Part shown: one piece after another, positions 27,874-36,191 of the stretch
How the letters are laid out: each line of letters starts with the position of its first letter
Position numbering within the stretch: position 1 is the stretch's first letter
Source: Pseudomonadota bacterium
GTDB taxonomy: Bacteria > Desulfobacterota > Desulfovibrionia > Desulfovibrionales > Desulfovibrionaceae
Direction of reading: 5' to 3'
Length of the DNA: 64,000 nt
Assembly: GCA_018816865.1 (NCBI GenBank)
Contig: JAHIUW010000006.1
Span: 1-64,000 of the forward strand
The notes under the pieces: model-generated
What the model was told of the DNA's origin: nothing
The model's input: the letters and a program-made list of their open reading frames with translations, nothing else
Databases searched by the model: none
Translations under genes and position numbers: made by a program

Positions 27874-28668
27874 CTACTCCCCTCCCAACCAGGAGCGAAT
27901 CACGGAGAACCGCTCGCGCGAGGTACAATCCAGGCTCAGCGGGGTCACGGACACGACCTTGTCCACGGCCAGGGCATGGACGTCGGTATCCGTGGGCTCG
28001 CCCTGGGCCACGGCCTTGGTGATGCGATAGTCACCGAGCAGGCTTTGCAGCGACGCACCGGGCAATTCGATGCCGTAGTAGGAATCCAAGGACAGGCGGG
28101 TCAGCCGCCAAGGGGTCTCCCGGGTGGCGCCACAGGGCACGTCGATCTTCAGCACATCCACGTCCCTGGGACGTCTGCCCCCCAGCATGATCCCAGCGAA
28201 CAGACGCAGAAAATGGGCGGCCACATCCCAGTCCTGTTCCGTGTATTCGTGGATTGTGTCGATGCTGGTCTCCAACGAGATGGCGATGGCCGGGATGCCC
28301 TCTCCGGCGCCTTGCAGGGCCGCGCCCACGGTGCCCGAGCCGGTGATGCTCGACCCCAGATTCTCCCCATAATTGATGCCCGAGACAACGAGGTCCGGGC
28401 GAAGCGACTGCATACACCTCAGCCCATGGCGCACCGCAAAGGCCGGGGAGGCGTCGCAAGCGTAGGCCTGATACTCCCGGCCCCCGATGCACAAGGGCAC
28501 GGCCTGCATGGCGCTCTGCTTGTTGCCGGTCAGGGAACGACCCATGGCCGTCTGCTGATGCAGCGGGGCCACGATCTGAACCTCTGCCAAGCCGTGCAGC
28601 CCGTGCACGGCGGCGTGCAGCCCAGGGGAATGCACCCCGTCATCATTGGTCACCAGAATCTTCGGCAT
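27874..28668 (-). CDS. surE: 5'/3'-nucleotidase SurE
   Basis: SurE is a metal-dependent phosphatase acting on nucleoside 5'- and 3'-monophosphates, linked to stationary-phase survival. The 264-residue product begins MPKILVTNDDGVHSPGL with the metal-binding Asp pair. It also has VSGINYGENLGSS with the conserved Ser/Asn and SGTVGAALQG. I use the ATG at 28666-28668 from the conserved start; an in-frame TTG six codons upstream is less likely. A 3' fragment of an M24 peptidase gene ends 18 bases upstream, suggesting that surE once followed an intact copy of that gene. Confidence 0.95.
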   Translation of the reverse strand: MPKILVTNDDGVHSPGLHAAVHGLHGLAEVQIVAPLHQQTAMGRSLTGNKQSAMQAVPLCIGGREYQAYACDASPAFAVRHGLRCMQSLRPDLVVSGINYGENLGSSITGSGTVGAALQGAGEGIPAIAISLETSIDTIHEYTEQDWDVAAHFLRLFAGIMLGGRRPRDVDVLKIDVPCGATRETPWRLTRLSLDSYYGIELPGASLQSLLGDYRITKAVAQGEPTDTDVHALAVDKVVSVTPLSLDCTSRERFSVIRSWLGGE

Positions 28669-28686
28669 AGCTTGCTGTTTCCCCAA

Positions 28687-28890
28687 TTATTCGATGCACA
28701 GGATGTTATACTCATGCCCGCTGATGCACTTGGCACCGGCCGCGGTGACCTCGAAGGTGTTCTCCACGCCCACCATGCCCAGTCCGGGCACCCCGAACTT
28801 GGGCTCCAGGGCGAAGACCATGCCCTCTTCCAGGGGGGTCTTGATCCTGTCGGCGATGGCCGGGAACTCGTCGATGACCAGCCCGATGCA
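28687..28890 (-). pseudogene. 3'-terminal fragment of an M24 peptidase gene
   Basis: This piece encodes the last 67 residues or so of an M24 (aminopeptidase P-like) protein, from [15 protein letters not shown] to the C-terminus, ending NILCIE and a TAA stop. It matches the intact gene at 31987-33213 at a constant offset of exactly 3300 bases. From 28722 to 28889 the two differ at a single base (28855/32155), but they diverge over the last dozen codons ([12 protein letters not shown] versus ITGSAYDILCIE). Homology stops abruptly at 28890; the open frame extends to 28968 in unrelated sequence. It lacks the metal ligands Asp, Asp and His, so it cannot be an active enzyme. Confidence 0.85.
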
Positions 28891-29266
28891 GCAGCAGGAA
28901 TCCAGAGACAGACAAGGCACTTGCCAGGAGGGAATGGAATCATCCCACCCAAGGCTCACCTTTGACAAAAAAAGTATGCCGCGTCGCCTCCGCCTCTACC
29001 TGCATCATCTGCAGCGCCCCAGTCAAGGGCCGCCCCGCGGTCCAATTCTTCCAGACGTTTCAGCCCATATACGGAGCACGAGGCAAGCGGCATCCCAGTC
29101 CGGCCTGCCTGCCGCTTAGCACTCAAATAATCCGCATACGCTTGAGTGCATACGAATTTTGATAATATATACTTTCAAATTGACATATATCATTTTCGTA
29201 TGCTTTAAAGAGTTCGACCCACGGATTGATACCCATATCATCACACAAACCATTGGAGGTGGTTCG
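28891..29266 (+). promoter_or_regulatory. cbiM upstream region: promoter and inverted repeats
   Basis: No gene is evident here. TTGACA (29180-29185) with TTTAAA (29204-29209) at 18-base spacing is a plausible promoter. GCACTCAA (29119-29126) and TTGAGTGC (29142-29149) form an 8-bp inverted repeat with a 15-base gap. GCATACGAA (29148-29156) and TTCGTATGC (29195-29203) form a perfect 9-bp pair, and the second half overlaps the promoter spacer. GCATACG also occurs at 29134. A metal-sensing repressor such as NikR is a reasonable inference. A stem AAGCGGC/GCCGCTT lies just upstream (29083-29117 region). I see no cobalamin-riboswitch motifs. Confidence 0.5.
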
Positions 29267-30331
29267 ATGCACATGGCGGACGCGCTTATTTCTCCGGCTG
29301 TAGGGGGTGTTTTCTGGGCGGCTACGGCTGGCCTGATGACCTATTGTTCCAAAAAAATGCGCAACAGCTTTGAAAGCTTGCAAGTACCGCTCATGGGCGT
29401 TCTGGGTGCCTTCATCTTCGCGTCCCAAATGATCAATTTCACCATACCGGGCACGGGCTCCAGCGGACATTTGGGCGGCGGCCTTCTGTTGGCGATCCTG
29501 CTCGGACCCTGCCCCGCATTCATGACCATCGCCTCGGTGCTCACCGTGCAGGCCTTGTTTTTTGCGGACGGCGGACTGCTGGCCCTTGGTTGCAACATCT
29601 TCAACCTCGGGTTTTTCCCCTGCTTTTTGGCCTACCCCTTTATCTACAAGCTGATCGCTGGTGAAAAACCAACCCAATCACGCATCGTTGCAGGATCAAT
29701 CCTGGCGGCGGTGGTGGGGCTGCAACTCGGTGCCTTCGGCGTGGTGCTCGAAACCCTCTTCTCCGGCATTTCGGAATTGCCTTTCAGCACGTTTGTGTTG
29801 CTCATGCAACCCATCCATTTGGCCATCGGAGTGGTGGAAGGCCTTGTGACCGCCTCGGTTGTGGCCTTTGTCTGGGCAGCCCGGCCTGAGATTCTGGAGA
29901 TGGCCGCCGGTCACGCACCTGCCAAATCTTTTTCAATACAAAAGGTGCTTGCAACCTTGATGATTTTGGCCCTGGTAACGGGTACCGGCCTGTCGTGGTT
30001 CGCCTCGGCCCACCCCGACGGCTTGGAGTGGTCCATGGCCAAGACCTCGGGCAAGGAAGAGCTTGAAGCCCCAGAGCAAGGCATCCACAGCATGTTGGGA
30101 CACCTTCAGGAGGCAACCTCCTTCTTGCCGGACTACGGCTTTAAAAGCGCGGAAGTGACGGAAGCCGCTGAGGGCGAAGCACAGCATGAAACAGCGGTTG
30201 TTGAAGAAGCAGAGGCCTGGCCCGCAGTAGACATCGGCACCAGCGTCGCCGGTGTTGTCGGAGGCAGCCTGACACTGCTCATGGCCTGGAGCATCGCCTT
30301 GTTCTTGAGACGCGAACAAAAGACGTCTTAG
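29267..30331 (+). CDS. cbiM: cobalt/nickel ECF transporter substrate-binding protein CbiM/NikM with fused N domain
   Basis: The substrate-capture membrane protein of a group I ECF metal transporter. The 354-residue protein starts MHMADALISP; the second residue His2 and neighbouring MHMADAL form the known metal site of CbiM/NikM. About seven hydrophobic segments follow. Residues from about 225 contain AHPDGLEWS, the hallmark of CbiN/NikN domains, so M and N are fused, and a last transmembrane helix lies near the C-terminus. Cobalt and nickel cannot be distinguished by sequence. The ATG at 29267 has GGAGG upstream; earlier in-frame starts are rejected because His2 must follow Met1. Confidence 0.93.
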   Translation: MHMADALISPAVGGVFWAATAGLMTYCSKKMRNSFESLQVPLMGVLGAFIFASQMINFTIPGTGSSGHLGGGLLLAILLGPCPAFMTIASVLTVQALFFADGGLLALGCNIFNLGFFPCFLAYPFIYKLIAGEKPTQSRIVAGSILAAVVGLQLGAFGVVLETLFSGISELPFSTFVLLMQPIHLAIGVVEGLVTASVVAFVWAARPEILEMAAGHAPAKSFSIQKVLATLMILALVTGTGLSWFASAHPDGLEWSMAKTSGKEELEAPEQGIHSMLGHLQEATSFLPDYGFKSAEVTEAAEGEAQHETAVVEEAEAWPAVDIGTSVAGVVGGSLTLLMAWSIALFLRREQKTS

Positions 30332-30400
30332 AGTACGACTCACATCCAAGACTGCAAGAGGGCGGGGAAAATACCCTGCCCTCTTGCTTGTGAACAAGAC

Positions 30401-31213
30401 ATGCCAAAAATCGAAAGCTCGCTTTTCGAAATCGGCGTTCTGGACCAACTGGCCTTCCAGGATACGCCCTTGCACCGCATTGATCCCAGGATCAAGCTGA
30501 TCACGACCCTGTGCTTCATTGTCACCGTTGTGTCCTATAATCATTACGAATTCAGCGCTCTGTTGCCTCTCATTCTCTATCCCATCGCTCTGAGCGCTTC
30601 GGGGCAGCTTCCGGGCGCATACCTCTGGCGCAAGCTCCTGATCGCTTCGCCGTTCGCCCTGCTGATTGGCATGTTCAACCCACTGTTTGACCACAGCACC
30701 CTGCTCCAGATCGGTGGTCTTTCCATCTCGGGCGGGTGGGTCTCCTTTGCCTCCATCATGCTGCGCTTTACCCTGACCGTCAGCGCAGCCCTGATCCTGG
30801 TAGCCTCCACGGGTTTTGCCACCGTATGCATGGCCCTGGGACGCATGGGCATATCCAAGGTCTTTACAACGCAGTTGCTGTTTCTCTACCGCTACATCTT
30901 CATCCTCACCGACGAGGGCCTGCGCATGATGCGGGCGCGGAACCTGCGAAGCTTCGACAAGCGCGGGACAGGACTGAAGATTTACGGCTCCATGCTTGGG
31001 CAATTGCTGCTGCGCACCATGGACAGGGCCCAGCGTATTCATCAGGCCATGCTCTGCCGGGGCTTCACGGGTGACATTCGCCTGAACCGGCAATTCAGGC
31101 TCCGTTCCACTGACATCACCTTTGCCGCAGGATGGCTGACCTTTTTCATCCTGGCCCGAACCTGCAACCTCCCCCTGGCCGTGGGGCAGTTCGTGATGGG
31201 AATAGCCGCATGA
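30401..31213 (+). CDS. cbiQ: ECF transporter transmembrane protein CbiQ
   Basis: The T-component that couples the ATPase to CbiM. The 270-residue membrane protein has DPRIKLITTLCF near the start and the coupling-helix motifs ARNLRSFD and, further on, MLCRGFTGD, the two Ala-Arg-Gly-like signatures by which CbiQ proteins contact the ATPase. It starts about 70 bases after cbiM and overlaps cbiO by the ATGA arrangement, so the three genes form an operon. Confidence 0.93.
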   Translation: MPKIESSLFEIGVLDQLAFQDTPLHRIDPRIKLITTLCFIVTVVSYNHYEFSALLPLILYPIALSASGQLPGAYLWRKLLIASPFALLIGMFNPLFDHSTLLQIGGLSISGGWVSFASIMLRFTLTVSAALILVASTGFATVCMALGRMGISKVFTTQLLFLYRYIFILTDEGLRMMRARNLRSFDKRGTGLKIYGSMLGQLLLRTMDRAQRIHQAMLCRGFTGDIRLNRQFRLRSTDITFAAGWLTFFILARTCNLPLAVGQFVMGIAA

Positions 31214-31947
31214 GTCATCATATCGTGGAAGTGTGCGACCTTCGCTACTGCTATCCGGACGGGACCGAGGCCCTGCTGGGCGTTGATTTTCGCATCCACC
31301 ACGGCGAGTCCGTGGCCATCGTGGGTGCCAACGGAGCGGGCAAGTCCACCCTGTTGCTGCATCTGAACGGTTGCCTGGTGCCCAAGGTCGGGCAGGTACG
31401 CATCGGAGACTGCCCGCTGACCCCGTCAACGCTGCAACAAATCCGGCGCACCGTGGGCATGGTGTTTCAAGACCCCGATGACCAGCTGTTTCTGCCCACG
31501 GTCTATGACGATGTGGCCTTCGGCCCCCTCAACCTGGGCCTGCCCCCTGACGAGGTGGAAGCACGTGTCCGGCACGCCCTGGACACCGTGAACTGCGAGC
31601 ACCTCAGCAAACGGCCCCCCTACAAACTATCCGGCGGCGAGAAACGGTCCGTGGCCATTGCCACGGTTCTGGCCATGAGCCCCGACATCCTGGTGCTCGA
31701 CGAACCCTCTTCGAATCTCGATCCCCGGACGCGCCGCAAACTCATCACCCTGCTCCAAGGGTTCGAGCACACCAAAATCATCGCCACACACGATCTGGAT
31801 ATGGTCATGGATGTCTGCGAACGGACGATTGTATTCCACAAGGGCAAGGTGCTGGCCGACGGGGCCACTCGCGACATCTTCTCAAACGACGCATTACTAG
31901 AACAAGCGCACCTGGAACGACCGCTTTCCATGAATGGGCGCGGCTAG
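31210..31947 (+). CDS. cbiO: ECF transporter ATP-binding protein CbiO
   Basis: The ATPase that powers metal uptake. The 245-residue ABC protein has Walker A GANGAGKST, Q-loop MVFQDPDDQLF (the DPDDQLF form is typical of ECF ATPases), signature LSGGEKRS, Walker B ILVLDEP and the switch His in THDLDMV. It starts inside the cbiQ stop (ATGA). Only one ATPase is present, so a homodimer is expected. About 40 bases after its stop, the M24 peptidase gene ends on the opposite strand. Confidence 0.95.
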   Translation: MSHHIVEVCDLRYCYPDGTEALLGVDFRIHHGESVAIVGANGAGKSTLLLHLNGCLVPKVGQVRIGDCPLTPSTLQQIRRTVGMVFQDPDDQLFLPTVYDDVAFGPLNLGLPPDEVEARVRHALDTVNCEHLSKRPPYKLSGGEKRSVAIATVLAMSPDILVLDEPSSNLDPRTRRKLITLLQGFEHTKIIATHDLDMVMDVCERTIVFHKGKVLADGATRDIFSNDALLEQAHLERPLSMNGRG

Positions 31948-31986
31948 GCCCATTTCAAAGCGAGGTGGGCAAACGGGTTCAGACGG

Positions 31987-33213
31987 TTATTCGATACACA
32001 GGATGTCGTATGCCGAGCCTGTGATGCACTTGGCACCGGCCGCGGTGACCTCGAAGGTGTTCTCCACGCCCACCATGCCCAGTCCGGGCACCCCGAACTT
32101 GGGCTCCAGGGCGAAGACCATGCCCTCTTCCAGGGGGGTCTTGATCCTGTCGGCAATGGCCGGGAACTCGTCGATGACCAGCCCGATGCCGTGGCCCAGG
32201 AACACGACCTTGTTCTTGCCCAGCGACATGAAGCCCTCACCCATGCCCCGGCGCGCCGCTTCCTCCATGACCTGGTTGTACAGATCCTGGGGCAGCACGC
32301 CCGGCAGCATGCGCTCGGCCAGCCAGGCCTGCATCTCCACGCAGAAATCATGCCCGCGCCGCACATCATCCGGGATGCTGGTCTTTGGACCCGCCCAGTA
32401 GCTCTGGGTCTTATCCGTGACGTAGCCTTCCAGGCAGAAACCAATATCGCAGGCCAGAGGCTCGCCCATCTTCCAGAGCTGACCCGCGTAGCCCATGAAG
32501 GGCACGGCGGGATGCTCGCCCCGGATACCCACGGGACCGTTGAAGACGCTGGGATAGTTACCGGAATCACCGGCCGAGACATGCCCCAGAAAACATTCCT
32601 CGCCGAAGTTGCCCATGCGCAGGGGTCCGCCGTGGCCCAGGGAGAAGAACGCCTCCCAGGCCTTATGGCTGATCTCGCGCTCGCTCATACCCGGGTGGAT
32701 CATGCCGGGCAGCAGCTCGTACAGGGCCTTGTGGTGCCGTGCGCCGCACAGGCGCATCTTGACCAATTCCCACTCGGTTTTCTTGACGCGGGCCATGGTC
32801 AGCGCGAAATCGGCAGGCACAAGTCTGGTCTCGCCGTTCAGGGTCTCTTGCAGCTTCAAGCCGAAGCTCCAGGGCAGGCCGTCCATCTGCACGCCCACGG
32901 TCTTGCCCAGAGGCGAACCGGCCTCAGCCAGCAACCCCTTCACATCCTTGTAAGAGCGGTATTCAGCAATGTGGGTCACGCTGGATTCCAGGCGCGCGCG
33001 CTCGATGCCCTTGCGGCAGAGCAGCACGGGTTCGCCGTTTTTGGGCAGCCAGAACAGGCCGTTGGCTAGGTGGCCGGTCAGGTAATAGAGGTTCACCCGC
33101 GAGAACGCCAACAGACCATCGGCCTCGGGGGCGTGGGTCTCAAGCATGGCCCGGCAGCGCGCCCAGCGCAGTTCCAGTTCCTCGCGGGGGATGGTTTCAA
33201 TGGCGGTAAACAT
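31987..33213 (-). CDS. M24-family metallopeptidase (Xaa-Pro aminopeptidase-like)
   Basis: A 408-residue creatinase/aminopeptidase P-type protein. The N-terminal domain (1-150) holds DGLLAFSRVNLYYLTG, common in this family. The pita-bread domain has the five metal ligands: Asp in LACDIGFC, Asp in YVTDKTQS, His in FLGHGIGL, Glu in LEPKFGVPG and Glu in VENTFEV. It should remove N-terminal residues from Xaa-Pro peptides, though the substrate is unproven. The last 67 codons are duplicated next to surE (28687-28890). An obvious reading is that the cobalt/nickel transporter genes entered between surE and this gene. Confidence 0.9.
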   Translation of the reverse strand: MFTAIETIPREELELRWARCRAMLETHAPEADGLLAFSRVNLYYLTGHLANGLFWLPKNGEPVLLCRKGIERARLESSVTHIAEYRSYKDVKGLLAEAGSPLGKTVGVQMDGLPWSFGLKLQETLNGETRLVPADFALTMARVKKTEWELVKMRLCGARHHKALYELLPGMIHPGMSEREISHKAWEAFFSLGHGGPLRMGNFGEECFLGHVSAGDSGNYPSVFNGPVGIRGEHPAVPFMGYAGQLWKMGEPLACDIGFCLEGYVTDKTQSYWAGPKTSIPDDVRRGHDFCVEMQAWLAERMLPGVLPQDLYNQVMEEAARRGMGEGFMSLGKNKVVFLGHGIGLVIDEFPAIADRIKTPLEEGMVFALEPKFGVPGLGMVGVENTFEVTAAGAKCITGSAYDILCIE

Positions 33214-33369
33214 CAGCGGCTCCTTGAAAGAAAATGCCCCGACGGGTCATCCCGCCGAGGCATGGTCATACGAAATATATTAGAGAGAAGGCAACCTCAA
33301 AGGCAGAGCTGTTCGACCCGCCCCAACACCTCTCCAGCAACCCTTGCAACGTAAACCCCCGGATCGTAC

Positions 33370-33488
33370 TCAGGCCACGGGTCGTGCCGAAAGGGATGAG
33401 ATGTAAGGCCTCAGGGCATCGTCAATCGTAGCGTATTCAAGATACGTGAAACTTAACGTACCCTGTAACAACCAAGCAAATCGTCCTT
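33370..33488. repeat. intergenic structured repeat, copy B (downstream of aspA)
   Basis: The 275-base gap between the M24 gene and aspA contains the core GTATTCAAGATAC (33433-33445), a short hairpin. It is followed in the same reading by purine-rich sequence and CTGTAACAACCAAGC, aligning with the copies near 2.0, 38.5 and 56.5 kb. A separate hairpin CGTCCT-TTT-AGGACG (33482-33496) overlaps the aspA stop codon. Confidence 0.5.
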
Positions 33489-34898
33489 TTAGGACGACCT
33501 GAACTGGCGCGGGGCCATCATGTTCTCGGGTTTGAGGATATCCTCCAGCTCCTCGGAAGTCAGGATGCCTTTTTCCAGGACGATCTCGGCCACAGTGCGG
33601 CCCGAGGCCATGGCCTCCTTGGCGACCTCGGAGGCGCGCTCGTAACCGATGTAGGGGTTCAGCGCCGTGGCCAGGCCGATGCTGTTCTCCACCATGCGCC
33701 GGCAATGCTCGCGATTGGCGGTGATGCCCGTGACGCAACGCTCGCGCAGGGTCCGACAGGCCCGGCGCAAGATGGTCAGAGTGCTGAACAGGGTGTGCGC
33801 GATGACCGGTTCCATGACGTTCAGCTCCAGCTGTCCGGCCTCGGCGGCCATGGTCACGGTGATGTCGCCACCAATCACGCTGAAGGCCACCTGGTTGACC
33901 ATCTCAGGGATCACGGGGTTGACCTTGCCGGGCATGATGGTCGAACCCGGGGCCATGGGCGGCAGATTGATCTCGTTCAGACCGCAGCGCGGACCCGAGG
34001 ACAACAGGCGCAGATCGTTGCAGATCTTGGAGAGCTTCACGGCCACGCGCTTGCACACGCCAGACAACTGCACATAGGCCCCGGTGTCCTGGGTGGCCTC
34101 CACCAGGTCCGTGGCCGTGACCAGCGGCAGCGCGGACATGGCGATCAGAAACTCGGTCACCGAGCGGCGGTAATCCGGATGCGCGTTCAGGCCCGTGCCG
34201 ATGGCCGTGCCACCCAGATTGATCTCATGCACCAGGGACTGGGCCTCGGCCAGACGCTGCATGTCTTCGCGCATGGTCACACCCCAGGCCCCGAACTCCT
34301 GGCCCAGGGTCATGGGCACGGCGTCCTGCAACTGGGTGCGCCCCATCTTCAGGACATCCGAAAACTCGTCACGCTTGGCCTCAAAGGCCCGGGCCAGCTT
34401 CTCCACTTCCTCGATCAGCACCCGGATCTTGGAGATCAGGGTCATGCGCAGGGCCGTGGGATAGACGTCGTTGGTGGACTGGGACATGTTGACGTGGGTA
34501 TTGGGCGAGATGATGTCGTAGCGCCCCTTTTCGTGGCCCAGCAACTCCAGGGCGCGGTTGGCGATGACCTCGTTGGCGTTCATGTTGGACGAGGTACCGG
34601 CCCCGCCCTGGATGACGTCCACCACGAACTGATCGTGCAACTTGTCATCCAGGATATCGTCGCAGGCCCGACCGATGGCCATGGCCATCTCCGGTTCCAG
34701 CATCCCCAGCGAGGCGTTGGCCGCCGCCGCCGCCTTCTTGATGAAGGCCAGGGAATACAGGAAACGGGGGTAGTGGGAGATGGGAATCCGAGTGATGCTG
34801 AAGTTCTGGACCGCGCGCAGGGTCTGAATGCCGTAATAGCAGTCCGCCGGGACCTCCATGGTCCCCAAGCTGTCCTTCTCAATACGTGTCCCGACCAT
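33489..34898 (-). CDS. aspA: aspartate ammonia-lyase (fumarase/aspartase family)
   Basis: Aspartase reversibly deaminates aspartate to fumarate and ammonia. The 469-residue protein is close to the 478-residue E. coli AspA. It has GTRIEKDSLG, VIQGGAGTSSNMNANEVIA, THVNMSQSTNDVYPTA and the family signature GSTIMPGKVNPVIPE with the catalytic Ser in the flexible loop. The last two and the N-terminal IEKDSLG/VPADCYYGIQT favour aspartase over class II fumarase. I use the ATG at 34898. Starts further upstream add a segment that spans a CCCGCC/GGCGGG hairpin and has poor ribosome sites. Confidence 0.9.
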   Translation of the reverse strand: MVGTRIEKDSLGTMEVPADCYYGIQTLRAVQNFSITRIPISHYPRFLYSLAFIKKAAAAANASLGMLEPEMAMAIGRACDDILDDKLHDQFVVDVIQGGAGTSSNMNANEVIANRALELLGHEKGRYDIISPNTHVNMSQSTNDVYPTALRMTLISKIRVLIEEVEKLARAFEAKRDEFSDVLKMGRTQLQDAVPMTLGQEFGAWGVTMREDMQRLAEAQSLVHEINLGGTAIGTGLNAHPDYRRSVTEFLIAMSALPLVTATDLVEATQDTGAYVQLSGVCKRVAVKLSKICNDLRLLSSGPRCGLNEINLPPMAPGSTIMPGKVNPVIPEMVNQVAFSVIGGDITVTMAAEAGQLELNVMEPVIAHTLFSTLTILRRACRTLRERCVTGITANREHCRRMVENSIGLATALNPYIGYERASEVAKEAMASGRTVAEIVLEKGILTSEELEDILKPENMMAPRQFRSS

Positions 34899-35097
34899 GA
34901 CCGCCTCGCTTTGGCTCTGCCCGCCGGTCAGGCGGGTCGTTGTTCGCAACTTGGTCATGTTACTCGACGAACACACCCCAGGCAACGGGTTGCCAAGCCC
35001 CCAAGGGATGACATAAAGAGCGGGCTGTGATCCCACCCCCCCCATCGCCCCCCCAAAAAAACGGGCAGGGACCATCAATGACCAGGAGACCGAGAGC

Positions 35098-35412
35098 ATG
35101 GATTTCCAATGGCTGTTCAAGGCCCGCGACTATCTGAAAGTGAAAAATCACACCCCCGGCCTCCTGAAGCTCGGCGTCAGTCCGGCCATCATGAGCGTGC
35201 CGGGGCTGTCCAGCATCCCCAAAACCAACGCCCTGCCCAAGGGCATCACAAAGGTGGACGTCTCCATCTTCACCATGTCGGCCACCATCGAATACGACAC
35301 TGCGGTGCTTGACCATTCCCTGGTGGAGGAGCTGTTCAGCACCAGCGACCTTGACCGCGGCGCACAAATTGTGGCCGACCTGAACGAACGCCTGGGCCTG
35401 GGGCTGACCTAG
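35098..35412 (+). CDS. small protein, possible HMA-like domain
   Basis: A 104-residue cytoplasmic protein without signal peptide or membrane segment. The middle (about 45-70, KGITKVDVSIFTMSATIEYD) has the strand-rich pattern of heavy-metal-associated-like ferredoxin folds, and the C-terminal part is helical. There is no CxxC metal-binding pair, so metal binding is doubtful. It is followed 35 bases later by a soluble P-type-ATPase-like HAD protein, a pairing that resembles pieces of a metal ATPase. A GGAGACC element precedes the ATG. Confidence 0.6.
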   Translation: MDFQWLFKARDYLKVKNHTPGLLKLGVSPAIMSVPGLSSIPKTNALPKGITKVDVSIFTMSATIEYDTAVLDHSLVEELFSTSDLDRGAQIVADLNERLGLGLT

Positions 35413-35447
35413 CAACCGCCCCAACGAGCCGCCCTACGGAGGACGCC

Positions 35448-35918
35448 ATGTTCCGCTTCGATATCCCCGGACGCCCACCCCTGGAGATCATCCATCTGGT
35501 GCTGGACCTGAACGGCACCCTGTGCGTGGACGGCGACCTGCTGCCCGGCGTGGCCGAGCGCATCCGGGACCTGGCCCAGGAGCTCTACGTTCACGTGGTC
35601 ACGGCAGACACGCACGGCACGGCTGCGCGATTGTTCAGCGACCTGCCCGTGCAGTTGGTGGTGCTGCCCGAGGGCGACCAGGACAAGGCCAAGCGGGACT
35701 TCGTACGAGACTTGGGGGCCAGTAACGTGGCGGCCATGGGCAACGGCTGCAACGACCGGCTGATGCTGGCCGAGGCCGCCCTGGGCGTAGCCCTGCTTCA
35801 GACCGAAGGCGCCTTTGCGACCACCCTGCTGACAGCGGACGTGGTCTGCCGGGAGATCACCGACGCCCTGGACCTGCTGCTCCTCCCCCGGCGGCTGCTG
35901 GCCACGCTGCGCCGCTGA
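35448..35918 (+). CDS. soluble P-type-ATPase-like HAD protein
   Basis: A 156-residue HAD-fold protein similar to the small soluble P-type ATPase group. Motif I is LDLNGTL with Asp20 as nucleophile; the second acidic residue usual in phosphatases is replaced by Asn, as in P-type ATPase-like proteins. MGNGCNDRLMLAEA provides motif IV and GDQDKAKRDFV the lysine. It ends with an Arg/Leu-rich tail. Function is unknown; phosphatase activity may be reduced or altered. It forms a probable operon with the HMA-like gene. An ACGGAGG ribosome site precedes the ATG. Confidence 0.75.
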   Translation: MFRFDIPGRPPLEIIHLVLDLNGTLCVDGDLLPGVAERIRDLAQELYVHVVTADTHGTAARLFSDLPVQLVVLPEGDQDKAKRDFVRDLGASNVAAMGNGCNDRLMLAEAALGVALLQTEGAFATTLLTADVVCREITDALDLLLLPRRLLATLRR

Positions 35919-36127
35919 AGCCCCAGCCCCACAGCAAGGAACAATAGCAAGTAGCCCCTGCGACGGGCCATGTTTTCTCGGTGCCGCCAGGCAGGCCCAC
36001 GGCCAGCCCATGGCCACTCCACCGGGCTTGGCGCAGGCGGGAGGCTGAAGTTGGGTGCCTGCCTCGACGGGCAGCCCTGTCCACAGCCTGGCTCCCTGAC
36101 TCCCCAGCCTCACCCGCGCCCCTTCTT

Positions 36128-36156
36128 TTGACCCCGGACCCAAGCTGGGGCACAAT
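36128..36156 (+). promoter_or_regulatory. candidate promoter for the transglycosylase gene
   Basis: TTGACC (36128-36133) and CACAAT (36151-36156) are spaced by exactly 17 bases, 36 bases upstream of the lytic transglycosylase start. The preceding 200 bases (35919-36127) show no gene. Confidence 0.5.
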
Positions 36157-36191
36157 GCCCCGGTCACCGAATCCCAAGACCGGAGCCATCC

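Noticed and set aside
28962-29162. 66-codon frame upstream of cbiM
   Set aside because: No ribosome site, no conserved motif, and it runs through the inverted repeats and the promoter region.
28891-29266. Possible cobalamin riboswitch upstream of cbiM
   Set aside because: I looked for the conserved B12-box-like segments and pseudoknot parts and did not find them; only short inverted repeats and a promoter are visible.
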